Shown: piece by piece, positions 24,193-32,100 of the stretch | How the letters are laid out: each line of letters opens with the position of its first letter | Position numbering within the stretch: the first letter of the stretch is position 1 | Source of the DNA: Bog-793 sp963823945 | Lineage (GTDB): Bacteria; Actinomycetota; Acidimicrobiia; Acidimicrobiales; Bog-793 | Direction: 5' to 3' | DNA length: 64,000 bases | Assembly (NCBI GenBank): GCA_963823945.1 | Contig: CAWGNK010000014.1 | Location: forward strand, 248,001-312,000 | Made by a program: the position numbers and the translations under genes | Notes under the pieces: model-generated | Told to the model about the DNA's origin: nothing | What the model saw: only the letters and a program-made list of their open reading frames with translations | The model's database searches: none

Positions 24193-24995
24193 CGGGGTTC
24201 ACCGCCTGCCGGGGACTGCCCGCGCCGCTGCAGGATCGCCGCGAAGCGCTCCGCCACCTCGGCGTCCTCGAGGCGCGCAAAGCCCGCCGCGTCGACGGTG
24301 GCGATGATCGGGTAGATGCCGCGCACCGCGTCGGGCCCGCCGGTCGCCGAGTCCTCGTCGGCGGCCTCGTAGAGCGACTGCACCGCGAGCTCGACGGCCT
24401 CGGTGCGGGAGAGGCCCTCGCGGAAGCCGAGCTTGATCGCCGTCTCGGCGACCCGCCCACCTGAGCCCGTGGCGTGGAAGTCGGTCTCCTCGTAGCGCCC
24501 GCCGGTGAGGTCGTAGGTGAAGATCCGTCCCGTCCGGCGCATCGCGTCCCAGCCGGCGAACAGCGGCACGACGCCGAGGCCCTGCATCGCCATCGGCAGG
24601 TGGTCGCGCACGAGCTGGGCGAGCTGGTTGGCCTTGCCCTCGAGGGTGAGCGCCGCGCCTTCGACCTTCTCGTAGTGCTCGAGCTGGACCTGGAAGAGCC
24701 GCACCATCTCGATCGCGGGTCCGGCCGCGCCGGCGATCGCGACGGCGGAGAAGCGGTCGGCGGCAAAGACCTTCTCGATCGCCCGGTGGGCGATGGCGAC
24801 CCCCTCGGTCGCCCGGCGGTCCCCCGCCATGACGACGCCGTCGGCGTAGCGCAGGGCCGCGATCGTCGTCGCCTGGCGGACGTCGGCCAGCGGGGCGGTC
24901 GATCCGGGCGGCGTGACGCCCGGGCGGGCGCGGCGCAGCAGCTCGACGAAGTTCGGCCCGGGATCGTCAGCGGGCGGGAACAGGTACAGGCCCAT
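24189..24995 (-). CDS. prcB: Proteasome subunit beta
   Basis: 268 aa, catalytic subunit. A propeptide of about 42 residues precedes the nucleophile Thr43, at the start of TTIAALRYADGVVMAGDRR; here the residue before the Thr is Ala rather than the usual Gly. Downstream GSGGRVAETAIKLG is the conserved region near the catalytic cluster. TAGGGT ends 9 nt before the ATG. Cotranscribed with prcA. Confidence 0.96.
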   Translation of the reverse strand: MGLYLFPPADDPGPNFVELLRRARPGVTPPGSTAPLADVRQATTIAALRYADGVVMAGDRRATEGVAIAHRAIEKVFAADRFSAVAIAGAAGPAIEMVRLFQVQLEHYEKVEGAALTLEGKANQLAQLVRDHLPMAMQGLGVVPLFAGWDAMRRTGRIFTYDLTGGRYEETDFHATGSGGRVAETAIKLGFREGLSRTEAVELAVQSLYEAADEDSATGGPDAVRGIYPIIATVDAAGFARLEDAEVAERFAAILQRRGQSPAGGEPR

Positions 24996-25004
24996 CGGGG
25001 TGGA

Positions 25005-25010
25005 ACCCTA
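25005..25010 (-). promoter_or_regulatory. TAGGGT -10 box of prcB
   Basis: TAGGGT on the minus strand, then 9 nt, then ATG at 24995. Same hexamer as at dop and mpa. Confidence 0.5.
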
Positions 25011-25032
25011 GTTGCCGGGGGCGCCCGGTCAA

Positions 25033-25230
25033 CTACTCCCCCCCTTTTTGGACGTAGTTGCGGACGAACTCCTCGGCGTTGTCCTCGAGAACGTCATCGA
25101 TCTCGTCGAGCAGGTCGTCGATCTCGGCCTTCAGGCGCTCGCCCTTCTCCGAGGTCTGGGGGACCTCCTCGGCCGGCTCGGGAACCTGACGCGGCGGCAC
25201 CGTGCGCCGCTTGAGCTCGCGTTCAGCCAT
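25033..25230 (-). CDS. pup: Prokaryotic ubiquitin-like protein Pup
   Basis: 65 aa modifier tag. The disordered N-terminal half is followed by a helical part (about 30-55) that binds the Mpa coiled coil, and the protein ends GGE. Because the last residue is already Glu, deamidation by Dop is not needed before conjugation. The start at 25230 has AAGGAGGG 5 nt upstream and overlaps the dop stop by 8 bp. Pup lies downstream of dop, as in mycobacteria. Confidence 0.96.
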   Translation of the reverse strand: MAERELKRRTVPPRQVPEPAEEVPQTSEKGERLKAEIDDLLDEIDDVLEDNAEEFVRNYVQKGGE

Positions 25231-26728
25231 CTGTTCCCTCCTTGGCGCCGAGTCGCCCGACGAGCTCGGCGGCACTGGAGCACCTGTCGAGCAGCGTAGC
25301 GACGTGCGCCGCGCTCCCCCGCAGCGGCTCCATCATCGGCACGCGACGCAGCGGGCCGTCGCCGAGGTCGAACACGACCGAATCCCAGTTGGCGGCCACG
25401 ATCGCCTCCGGATAGCGCTTCAGGCACTCGCCGCGGAAGTACGCCCTGGTGGTCCGGGGCGGGTCGGTGACGGCGGTCGCGACCGCCTCCTCGCTGACGA
25501 GCTTCTCGAGCCCGAGGCGCTGGTACAGCGAGCGCGCGGGGCGCAGGTCGTGGTACTGCAGGTCGAGGGCCCGGACACGGTGGTCGGCGAGGTCGCAGTC
25601 GTGCCGGACGCAGTAGGCGTCGATGAGGTCGAGCTTGGCGGCCCAGTCGAGCGTGCGGCACAGCGTCGAGGGGTTCGACTCGAGTGCCGCGAGCACCGAC
25701 TCCCAGCGGTCGAGGACGAGCTCCCCGACGCCGCCCTCGCCGAGGGCCGCGAGCCCGCGCACCTCGTTGTACTTGCGGGCGAGATCGTGCAGCCGCCACT
25801 GCATCTCGATCGCCGTCATCCGTTCGCCCGAGGCGAGCTCGAGGGGCGCTGCGAACGACAGGTCGTGCGAGACGGCGTGCATCGCCTCGACGGGGTGGGC
25901 GAGGACGAGCTCGCCGCCGCCGAGGATGTCGTCTTCGATGAGGAGCAGCACGATCGCGGTGACGCCGGCTTTGAGGAACGTGGCGACCTCGGCGAGGTTG
26001 GCGTCGCCGGTGATCACGTGCAGCCGGCGATAGCGCTCGGCGTTGGCGTGCGGCTCATCGCGGGTGTTGATGATCGGGCGTTTGAGCGTCGTCTCAAGTC
26101 CGACCTCCGCCTCGAAGAAGTCGGCGCGCTGGCTCAGCTCGAAAGCGGCCGGGCGGTGCCCCGGCATCTCGCAACCGACCTTGCCCGCCCCGGTGTAGAT
26201 CTGGCGCGTGACCAAGTGGGCGGTGAGGTCCCGGACGATCCGGGCGAAGGGCACGGCGCGCTCGACGAGGTAGTTCTCGTGGCAGCCGTAGGTGTTCCCC
26301 TTGCCGTCGGAATTGTTCTTGTAGACGACGACCGCCTCGCCCGGCGGCAGCGCCCGCTGGGCGGCGAGCATCGAGGCCGCGAGCACGCGCTCGCCCGCCC
26401 GGTCGTGGACGACGAGCTCGAGCGGCGTCGAGCACTCCGGCGTCGAGTACTCCAGGTGCGCGTGGTCGACGTAATAGCGCGCCCCGTTCGTCAGCACCGT
26501 GTTGACGAGGTTCGTCTCCACCTCGGGGGCAAGTCCGCCGTCGCGCACGAACCCCCGGGCGTCCCGCCCCGGCGACTCGTCCTCGAAGTCCCAGTCGACC
26601 CGCCCCGAGAGCTGGGCGACGTAGGAGTTGATGAGCAGCGACGAGGCCGCCGTCGGATTGCTGTCCATCCCCCCGGTCGCCTGCACCCCGTACTCGGTCT
26701 CGATGCCGCAGACCTTCGGGACCGCCAT
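25223..26728 (-). CDS. dop: Depupylase/deamidase Dop
   Basis: 501 aa, paralogue of PafA. It cleaves the isopeptide bond between Pup and substrate. MAVPKVCGIETEYG gives the ATP-binding Glu10, and YYVDHAHLEYSTPE the catalytic Asp88. Residues about 43-60 are the extra Dop loop that distinguishes it from PafA. Since Pup ends in Glu, Dop here should act mainly as depupylase. TAGGGT ends 7 nt before the ATG, so a leaderless mRNA is likely, with pup downstream in the same transcript. Confidence 0.96.
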   Translation of the reverse strand: MAVPKVCGIETEYGVQATGGMDSNPTAASSLLINSYVAQLSGRVDWDFEDESPGRDARGFVRDGGLAPEVETNLVNTVLTNGARYYVDHAHLEYSTPECSTPLELVVHDRAGERVLAASMLAAQRALPPGEAVVVYKNNSDGKGNTYGCHENYLVERAVPFARIVRDLTAHLVTRQIYTGAGKVGCEMPGHRPAAFELSQRADFFEAEVGLETTLKRPIINTRDEPHANAERYRRLHVITGDANLAEVATFLKAGVTAIVLLLIEDDILGGGELVLAHPVEAMHAVSHDLSFAAPLELASGERMTAIEMQWRLHDLARKYNEVRGLAALGEGGVGELVLDRWESVLAALESNPSTLCRTLDWAAKLDLIDAYCVRHDCDLADHRVRALDLQYHDLRPARSLYQRLGLEKLVSEEAVATAVTDPPRTTRAYFRGECLKRYPEAIVAANWDSVVFDLGDGPLRRVPMMEPLRGSAAHVATLLDRCSSAAELVGRLGAKEGTDG

Positions 26729-26735
26729 GGGGCCG

Positions 26736-26741
26736 ACCCTA
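26736..26741 (-). promoter_or_regulatory. TAGGGT -10 box of dop, leaderless
   Basis: TAGGGT on the minus strand, then 7 nt, then ATG at 26728. Confidence 0.55.
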
Positions 26742-26808
26742 GTGGAGTTGCCGCGGTGCCAACCATCGCCCGGATAGCCCCGCCCGAGCTGCGATTCAGC
26801 CGGGCGCG

Positions 26809-28533
26809 CTACAGGTACTGACCAGTCCCGACCCGCTCGATGGCGCGGCCGCCGCGCTCGTCGCCGTGGTCGACGACGGTGCGGACGTAGACGATGCGCT
26901 CGCCCTTCTTGCCCGAGATCTTCGCCCAGTCGTCGGGGTTCGTCGTGTTCGGCAGGTCCTCGTTCTCCTTGTACTCCTGCTTGATCGACTCGAGCAGGTC
27001 GGCGAGGCGGATCCCCCGCTCCTCGCCGTGGAGCACGCGCTTGATGGCGAGCTTCTTCGCGCGCCGGACGATGTTCTCGATCATCGCCCCCGAGGCGAAG
27101 TCCCGGAAGTACAGGACCTCCTTGTCGCCGTTCTGGTAGGTCACCTCGAGGAAGCGGTTCTCGTCGTCGGCCCGGTACATCTCGGCGACGGTCCGCTCGA
27201 TCATCACGGCGACGGCCTTGGCGGGGTCCCCGCCGCCGAGCTCGGCGACGTCAGCCGTGTTGAGCGGCAGGTCCGCCGACAGGTACCGGGAGAAGATCTG
27301 CTGGGCGGCCGCCTCGTCGGGCCGCTCGATCTTGATCTTCACGTCGAGGCGTCCGGGCCGCAGGATCGCCGGGTCGATGAGGTCCTCGCGGTTCGACGCG
27401 CCGATGACGATGACGTCGCGCAGCGCCTCGACGCCGTCGATTTCGGCGAGGAGTTGCGGGACGATCGTCGACTCCATGTCGGAGCTGATGCCGCTGCCCC
27501 GCGTGCGGAACAGCGAGTCCATCTCGTCGAAGAACACGATGACCGGCACGCCCTCGTCCGCCTTCTCCCTGGCCCGCTGGAAGACCAGCCGGATCTGGCG
27601 CTCGGTCTCGCCGACGTACTTGTTGAGCAGCTCCGGTCCTTTGATGTTGAGGAAGTAGCTGCGGACGTTCTCGTTGCCCTTCAGCTCGCCGACTTTCTTG
27701 GCGAGCGAGTTCGCGACGGCCTTGGCGATGAGCGTCTTGCCGCAGCCCGGCGGGCCGTACAGGAGGATCCCCTTGGGGGCGGGCAGCTGGTGCTCGGCGA
27801 ACAGCCCCGGGTGCAGGTACGGCAGCTCGACGGCATCGGTCAGCGCCTCGATCTGCTCGTCGAGGCCGCCGATGTCGGCGTAGGTGATGTCCGGCACCTC
27901 CTCGAGGACGACCTCCTCGATCTCGGGACGCGGCAGCTTCTCCAGCAGCAGCAACGAGCGCGGGTCCATGAGGACGCTGTCGCCGGCGCGCAGGCGCGTC
28001 CCGAGAAGCGCGGCCGACAGCTCGGCGACGCGCTCCTCGTCGGCGCGGCCGACGACGAGGGCGCGTCGACCGTCTTCGAGGATCTCCTGGATCTTCACGA
28101 CCTCGCCGGACTGCTCGTAGGTGCGGGCGAGCACGACGTTCAAAGACTCGTTGAGCACGACCTCGTGGCCGCGCTCGAGGCTGTCGGGCTCGACCGCGGG
28201 GTGGAGCGCGACCCGCATCTTGCGGCCGCTCGCGAAGACGTCGACCGTGCCGTCGTCGTTGTAGCCCAGGAACGTCCCGTAGGCGTTCGGCGCCTGGGTG
28301 AGCTTGTCGACCTCCTCGCGCAACGAGGCGATGTTCTCCTTGGCCTGCTGGAGGGTGTAGGTCAGCTTCTCGTTGTGCGACAGTGCCTGGGCGAGCTGGC
28401 CCTTCACCTCGAGCAGGCGTTCTTCCAGCACCCGGACACGCTGCGGCGCCTCGTGCAGGCGGTGGCGCAGCTCCGCGACCTCGTCCTCCGCGGCGACGAG
28501 GCGGGCCCGCAATTCGGCCGTGTCGTCATCCAT
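26809..28533 (-). CDS. mpa: Proteasomal AAA ATPase Mpa/ARC
   Basis: 574 aa. Hexameric unfoldase that takes pupylated proteins to the PrcAB core. N-terminal coiled coil (1-80) for Pup binding, OB domains (about 85-200), then an AAA domain with Walker A GPPGCGKT at 260-267 and Walker B VFFDEMDS. The C-terminus GQYL has the penultimate Tyr used to open the proteasome gate. Start ATG with GGAGG about 10 nt upstream and a TAGGGT -10 box upstream of that. Confidence 0.96.
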   Translation of the reverse strand: MDDDTAELRARLVAAEDEVAELRHRLHEAPQRVRVLEERLLEVKGQLAQALSHNEKLTYTLQQAKENIASLREEVDKLTQAPNAYGTFLGYNDDGTVDVFASGRKMRVALHPAVEPDSLERGHEVVLNESLNVVLARTYEQSGEVVKIQEILEDGRRALVVGRADEERVAELSAALLGTRLRAGDSVLMDPRSLLLLEKLPRPEIEEVVLEEVPDITYADIGGLDEQIEALTDAVELPYLHPGLFAEHQLPAPKGILLYGPPGCGKTLIAKAVANSLAKKVGELKGNENVRSYFLNIKGPELLNKYVGETERQIRLVFQRAREKADEGVPVIVFFDEMDSLFRTRGSGISSDMESTIVPQLLAEIDGVEALRDVIVIGASNREDLIDPAILRPGRLDVKIKIERPDEAAAQQIFSRYLSADLPLNTADVAELGGGDPAKAVAVMIERTVAEMYRADDENRFLEVTYQNGDKEVLYFRDFASGAMIENIVRRAKKLAIKRVLHGEERGIRLADLLESIKQEYKENEDLPNTTNPDDWAKISGKKGERIVYVRTVVDHGDERGGRAIERVGTGQYL

Positions 28534-28572
28534 GTCCGGGCACCTCCTCGCTCGGTCGTGCCGTCGTTTTCG

Positions 28573-28578
28573 ACCCTA
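28573..28578 (-). promoter_or_regulatory. TAGGGT -10 box of mpa
   Basis: Minus-strand TGTAGGGT (an extended -10, TG one base upstream) about 40 nt before the ATG. Unlike prcB and dop it leaves a short leader with a ribosome site. Confidence 0.5.
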
Positions 28579-28680
28579 CACCGACCCCGGCAACAGCCGA
28601 GCGGCGCCGCGGTGCTTCCTTGACACCCCCCGGCCCACTCGGTACGGTCCGTGCGGCCCCGTGGGCGGGCCAATTTCCCC

Positions 28681-28713
28681 AGCGACGTCGGCCACCCGCG
28701 ACGTCGCTACGCT
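28681..28713 (+). promoter_or_regulatory. Operator and -10 region of ferredoxin gene
   Basis: AGCGACGTC (28681-28689) and GACGTCGCT (28700-28708) are perfect inverted arms with a 10-nt spacer, and the -10-like TACGCT (28708-28713) starts on the last base of the second arm. A dimeric regulator would sit on the promoter. Confidence 0.45.
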
Positions 28714-28754
28714 GGTGGAGCAGGCGAGGATCCCAAAGGAAGGCGCGCAGCGCG

Positions 28755-28991
28755 ATGAAGGTCTGGATCGATCAGGATCTGTGCACCGGCGACGGCCTCT
28801 GCGAGGAGATCTGTCCGGCGGTGTTCACGCTGCAAGACGACGGCCTCGCCTACGTGAAGGACGGCGCCACGGTGATGACCGACCCGGGCGGCGTGAAGGG
28901 CATGGTCGTCGTGCCCGACGGGCTCGACGACGCCGTCACCGAGGCCGCCGAGGAATGCCCCGGCGAGTGCATCTTCATCGAGCAGTCCTAG
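28755..28991 (+). CDS. Small ferredoxin
   Basis: 78 aa, single-cluster ferredoxin. Cys at CTGDGLCEEICP and at EECPGEC give the ligands; the third Cys of the first motif is present, so a [4Fe-4S] cluster is possible rather than the [3Fe-4S] form common in P450-type ferredoxins. Acidic overall, cytoplasmic. The promoter carries an inverted repeat, so it is probably regulated separately from mpa, from which it diverges. Electron partner unknown. Confidence 0.88.
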   Translation: MKVWIDQDLCTGDGLCEEICPAVFTLQDDGLAYVKDGATVMTDPGGVKGMVVVPDGLDDAVTEAAEECPGECIFIEQS

Positions 28992-29006
28992 GACCCGCTC
29001 CCGCTG

Positions 29007-29858
29007 CTAGACCTCGCCCACCGTTTCTGATTCGGCTGCGCTGCCGACGACGCGGCGCGCCGCGGTGATGAAACCGGTGTGCGCGACCATCCGGTGGTCG
29101 GGCCGCACCGACCGTCCCTCGATGTGCCAGGTGCGCCGGAGGATCTCGAACGTCTCGGCGAGGGCGAACGACGCCCGGCCGAGCTGGGCGCGCAGCTCGG
29201 CGGCCTGTGTGATCGACGGCAGGTACGCCACCAGGATCCCGCCCGGCACGAGCGCTCGCTCGGCGTGCTCGACGACCCGCCACGGCTCGGGCAGGTCGAG
29301 GAGCACCCGGTCGAGCCCCGTCTCGTCGATCCCCTCGTAGACGTCGCGCTCTTCGACGCGGAACGGCGCTTCGGGCCCGAGCAGCTCCGCCACGTTCGCC
29401 CGGGCCCGCCGGGCAAAGTCCTCCCGCAGCTCATAGCCGGTGACCTGGCAGCCGGCGCGCAGCGCCGTCATGGAGAGCGCTCCCGAGCCCACCCCCGCCT
29501 CGAGGACGCGGGCCCCCGGGAAGAGGTCGGCGGCAACAAGGATGGCGCCGAGGTCCTTCGGGTAGATGACCTGGGCACCGCGCGGCATCTTCACGATGAC
29601 GTCGGCGAGCGTCGGCCGCACCGCCAGGAAGCGCCGGGCGGGCCCCTCGCGTCCGTCACGGCGCCAGGCGGAGACCTCGCTCCCCTCGGGCTGGCCGATC
29701 AGGGCGTCGTGCTCGACGACGCCGGCGTGGGACTGGAATGAGGCCCCTCTTGCGAGGCGGATCAGGTAGCGGCGGTCGTGGTGGTCGACGAGCAGCACCC
29801 GCTCGCCCTCGGCGAGCGGCCCGCGGGGTGCGGCCGCGGTGCCCCCGGCGTCGGTCAT
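29007..29858 (-). CDS. trmI: tRNA (adenine-58-N1)-methyltransferase TrmI
   Basis: 283 aa. Methylates A58 in the tRNA T-loop. The SAM motif I VLEAGVGSGALS is at about 117-128, GYELREDF follows, and LLDLPEP is the catalytic D-x-P region. N-terminal beta domain as in mycobacterial Rv2118c, which also lies close to mpa. Its ATG overlaps the TGA of the small membrane protein gene upstream, making a translationally coupled chain. Confidence 0.93.
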   Translation of the reverse strand: MTDAGGTAAAPRGPLAEGERVLLVDHHDRRYLIRLARGASFQSHAGVVEHDALIGQPEGSEVSAWRRDGREGPARRFLAVRPTLADVIVKMPRGAQVIYPKDLGAILVAADLFPGARVLEAGVGSGALSMTALRAGCQVTGYELREDFARRARANVAELLGPEAPFRVEERDVYEGIDETGLDRVLLDLPEPWRVVEHAERALVPGGILVAYLPSITQAAELRAQLGRASFALAETFEILRRTWHIEGRSVRPDHRMVAHTGFITAARRVVGSAAESETVGEV

Positions 29859-30121
29859 GAACTGCCCGGGAGGTCCCCCGCGCCGCTTTCGTGGCGGCGC
29901 CGGCGAGGGCGGTCCCCGGACGCCGGCACGTGCGTCACGAGCACGGATTCGCCGAGACGGAGGTTCTCCCGGGCGACGAGCGGCGGCTCGGGCCGGGTGA
30001 CGTAGCGCACGACCCCGGCCGCGGCACCGATCACCAACCAGGCGACGCTGCCCTCGACGAGTCCCCGGCGCAAACCGCGCCGCATCAGCCGGTGGGCGAG
30101 CGAATGCAACACCGATCCCAC
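29855..30121 (-). CDS. Small membrane protein
   Basis: 88 aa. A basic N-terminus (HRLMRRGLRRG) precedes one transmembrane segment (about 25-42), then a hydrophilic tail with an RRRR motif. It lies second to last in a run of tightly spaced genes on the same strand (30726 down to 29007). Family not recognised. Confidence 0.6.
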   Translation of the reverse strand: MGSVLHSLAHRLMRRGLRRGLVEGSVAWLVIGAAAGVVRYVTRPEPPLVARENLRLGESVLVTHVPASGDRPRRRRHESGAGDLPGSS

Positions 30122-30124
30122 GGG

Positions 30125-30355
30125 TCAGACCCGGCGGATCTCGAGCACGCTGGCGCGCCGCCGGCCCTTGCGGCGGCCGAGGAGGTAGACCGACACGACA
30201 CCGAGGGCGGCGGCGCCGACGCCCGCCGCGACAGCGGCGATCTTCGCCTGGCCTGCCCCTTCGGGCCCGAGGAGCTCGCGCAGCTGGCGTTCGACCTCGG
30301 CGAGCGAGAGCCGGACGTCGTCGCCGTCGGCCGACCCGGCTGCGGCACGTGTCAT
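30125..30355 (-). CDS. Small membrane protein with tail helix
   Basis: 76 aa. Hydrophilic N-terminus with a short helix (LSLAEVERQLRELLG), one transmembrane segment (about 40-60), then a strongly basic end (RRKGRRR). Start overlaps the stop of the 30352-30726 gene by ATGA. Unknown function. Confidence 0.6.
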   Translation of the reverse strand: MTRAAAGSADGDDVRLSLAEVERQLRELLGPEGAGQAKIAAVAAGVGAAALGVVSVYLLGRRKGRRRASVLEIRRV

Positions 30356-30726
30356 CGCTTGTCCTTTCCTGCGGCGGACCTCGCCCGCGGTTTCGATCCC
30401 GCCTTCACGACGCCCCGGAAGCCGAAGGCCAGGAAGCCGGCGAGGGCGGCAGCGGCCGCCACCATGGTGAGGAGGTACGGCGCGAAGGACCAGTTCCCCG
30501 CGAAGGCGTGACCGGTCTCGGTCTGCAGGGCGCGCAGCAAACCGACAAGCGCGATCACGGCACCGACGGCGATGAGGAGCGCGCCGGCGACACCGAACAC
30601 CAGTCGCCGCCCGAGCTGGCGCAGCGGCGCGAGCGTCTCTTGGACCACGTAACGGCGCACGACCGAGACCGTCTCGCCGAACGCGGCGTGGCCCTTCTTG
30701 GTGCCATCGTCCGCCCCTTTCGCCAC
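30352..30726 (-). CDS. Two-helix membrane protein, holin-like superfamily
   Basis: 124 aa. Starts at a GTG with AGGAGGGAG about 6 nt upstream. A basic N-terminal part, two transmembrane segments (about 40-65 and 83-105) and a basic tail are the layout of the actinobacterial phage-holin-III-like family of unknown function. It heads the run that ends with trmI. Confidence 0.65.
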   Translation of the reverse strand: MAKGADDGTKKGHAAFGETVSVVRRYVVQETLAPLRQLGRRLVFGVAGALLIAVGAVIALVGLLRALQTETGHAFAGNWSFAPYLLTMVAAAAALAGFLAFGFRGVVKAGSKPRARSAAGKDKR

Positions 30727-30948
30727 GGTCGCTCCCTCCTCGTCATCCCGGGGCGTCGCACGCCCGCCGACTGTCGCAGGCTACCGCGAGCCCCGTCGCA
30801 CGGGGCGATGGCTCGGTCTCCGGCCCGAGCACGGCGGGCTCCCCCACCGCCACCGGCGCAAAGCGTCAGCCGCCACGGGGCGTTCTTGCCGTAGTCTCGT
30901 CACGTCGGAGACCGCGCCCGGCTGTTCGCGGCGAGGGAGGCATGCGAG

Positions 30949-32082
30949 GTGAGCAGACTCGAGGACCTGTACCAGAAAGAACGCCAGAGCCCGTGGATCG
31001 ACGACCTGAAGCGGAGCTACGTGCGCGAAGGCGGCCTCGAGAAGCTCGTCATCGACGGGATCCGCGGCGTCACCTCGAACCCGACGATCATGACGCGGGC
31101 GATCGGCACAGGCTTGGACTACGACGAGCAATTCAACGAGCTCGTCGGCGCGAACGTGCCCATGGAGGACGCCTACTGGGAACTCGTGCTCGCCGACGCG
31201 ACGGGCGCCCTCGACATCCTGCGCCCCCTCTACGAGTCCTCCGACGGCGGCGACGGTTTCGTCTCGGTCGAGGTCGCGCCGGGGCTCGCGCACGACACGG
31301 CGGGCACCATCGCCGCCGCCAAGGCGCTCCACGAACGGGTGGAGCGGCCCAACCTGCTCGTGAAGATCCCCGCGACGCCGGAGGGCCTGCCTGCGATCGA
31401 GGAGGCGATTGCCGCCGGCGAGAAGATCAACGTGACGCTGATCTTCTCCCTCGAGCGCTACGAGGCGGTCATCGAGGCCTATCTCAACGGTCTCGAGCGG
31501 CTCGCCGCCGCGGGCGGATCGCCTGCGAAGGTCGCCTCGGTCGCCTCGTTCTTCGTGAGCCGCGTCGACTCCGAGGTCGACCGCCGGCTCGAGGCGATCG
31601 CGCGGGACTCCTCCGGGACCCCGCGGGCGGCGCGCGCGCTCGAGCTGCGCGGCCAAGCCGCCGTCGCCCAGGCGCGGCTCGCCTACGAGATCTTCCACGA
31701 GCGGTTCTCGTCCCCCCGTTTCGCCGCGCTCGCGGTGGCGGGCGCACGGCCGCAGCGCCCGCTGTGGGCGTCGACCTCGACGAAGAACGCGAGCTACCCC
31801 GACCTGCTCTACGTCGACGGCCTGATCGGACCCGACACGGTGAACACGATGCCGCCCGAGACCGCCGAGGCGTTCAACGACCATGGCACCGTCGCCCGCA
31901 CGGTCGACGCGGGCACGGCGGAGGCCAAGGAGACCCTCGCCGGCCTGGCCGAGGTCGGGGTGGTGCTCGACGACGTGACCGAGCAGCTCGAGGCCCAGGG
32001 CGTCGCCGCCTTCGCGGCGTCGTTCGACGAGCTGCAGGCGCAGCTCGTCACGAAGGCCGCGGCGGTCCGTGCGGCCGGCTGA
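30949..32082 (+). CDS. tal: Transaldolase
   Basis: Moves dihydroxyacetone units between sugar phosphates in the non-oxidative pentose phosphate pathway. 377 aa, TalB/TAL-type. The Schiff-base Lys139 is in LLVKIPAT; TSNPTIM (42-48) and the STSTKN segment are the other conserved parts. GTG start with GAGGGAGG 8 nt upstream. It is followed 18 bp later by zwf and then pgl and fbiC, all on one strand. Confidence 0.95.
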   Translation: MSRLEDLYQKERQSPWIDDLKRSYVREGGLEKLVIDGIRGVTSNPTIMTRAIGTGLDYDEQFNELVGANVPMEDAYWELVLADATGALDILRPLYESSDGGDGFVSVEVAPGLAHDTAGTIAAAKALHERVERPNLLVKIPATPEGLPAIEEAIAAGEKINVTLIFSLERYEAVIEAYLNGLERLAAAGGSPAKVASVASFFVSRVDSEVDRRLEAIARDSSGTPRAARALELRGQAAVAQARLAYEIFHERFSSPRFAALAVAGARPQRPLWASTSTKNASYPDLLYVDGLIGPDTVNTMPPETAEAFNDHGTVARTVDAGTAEAKETLAGLAEVGVVLDDVTEQLEAQGVAAFAASFDELQAQLVTKAAAVRAAG

Positions 32083-32100
32083 GCAGCGCGGGAGGGAGTC

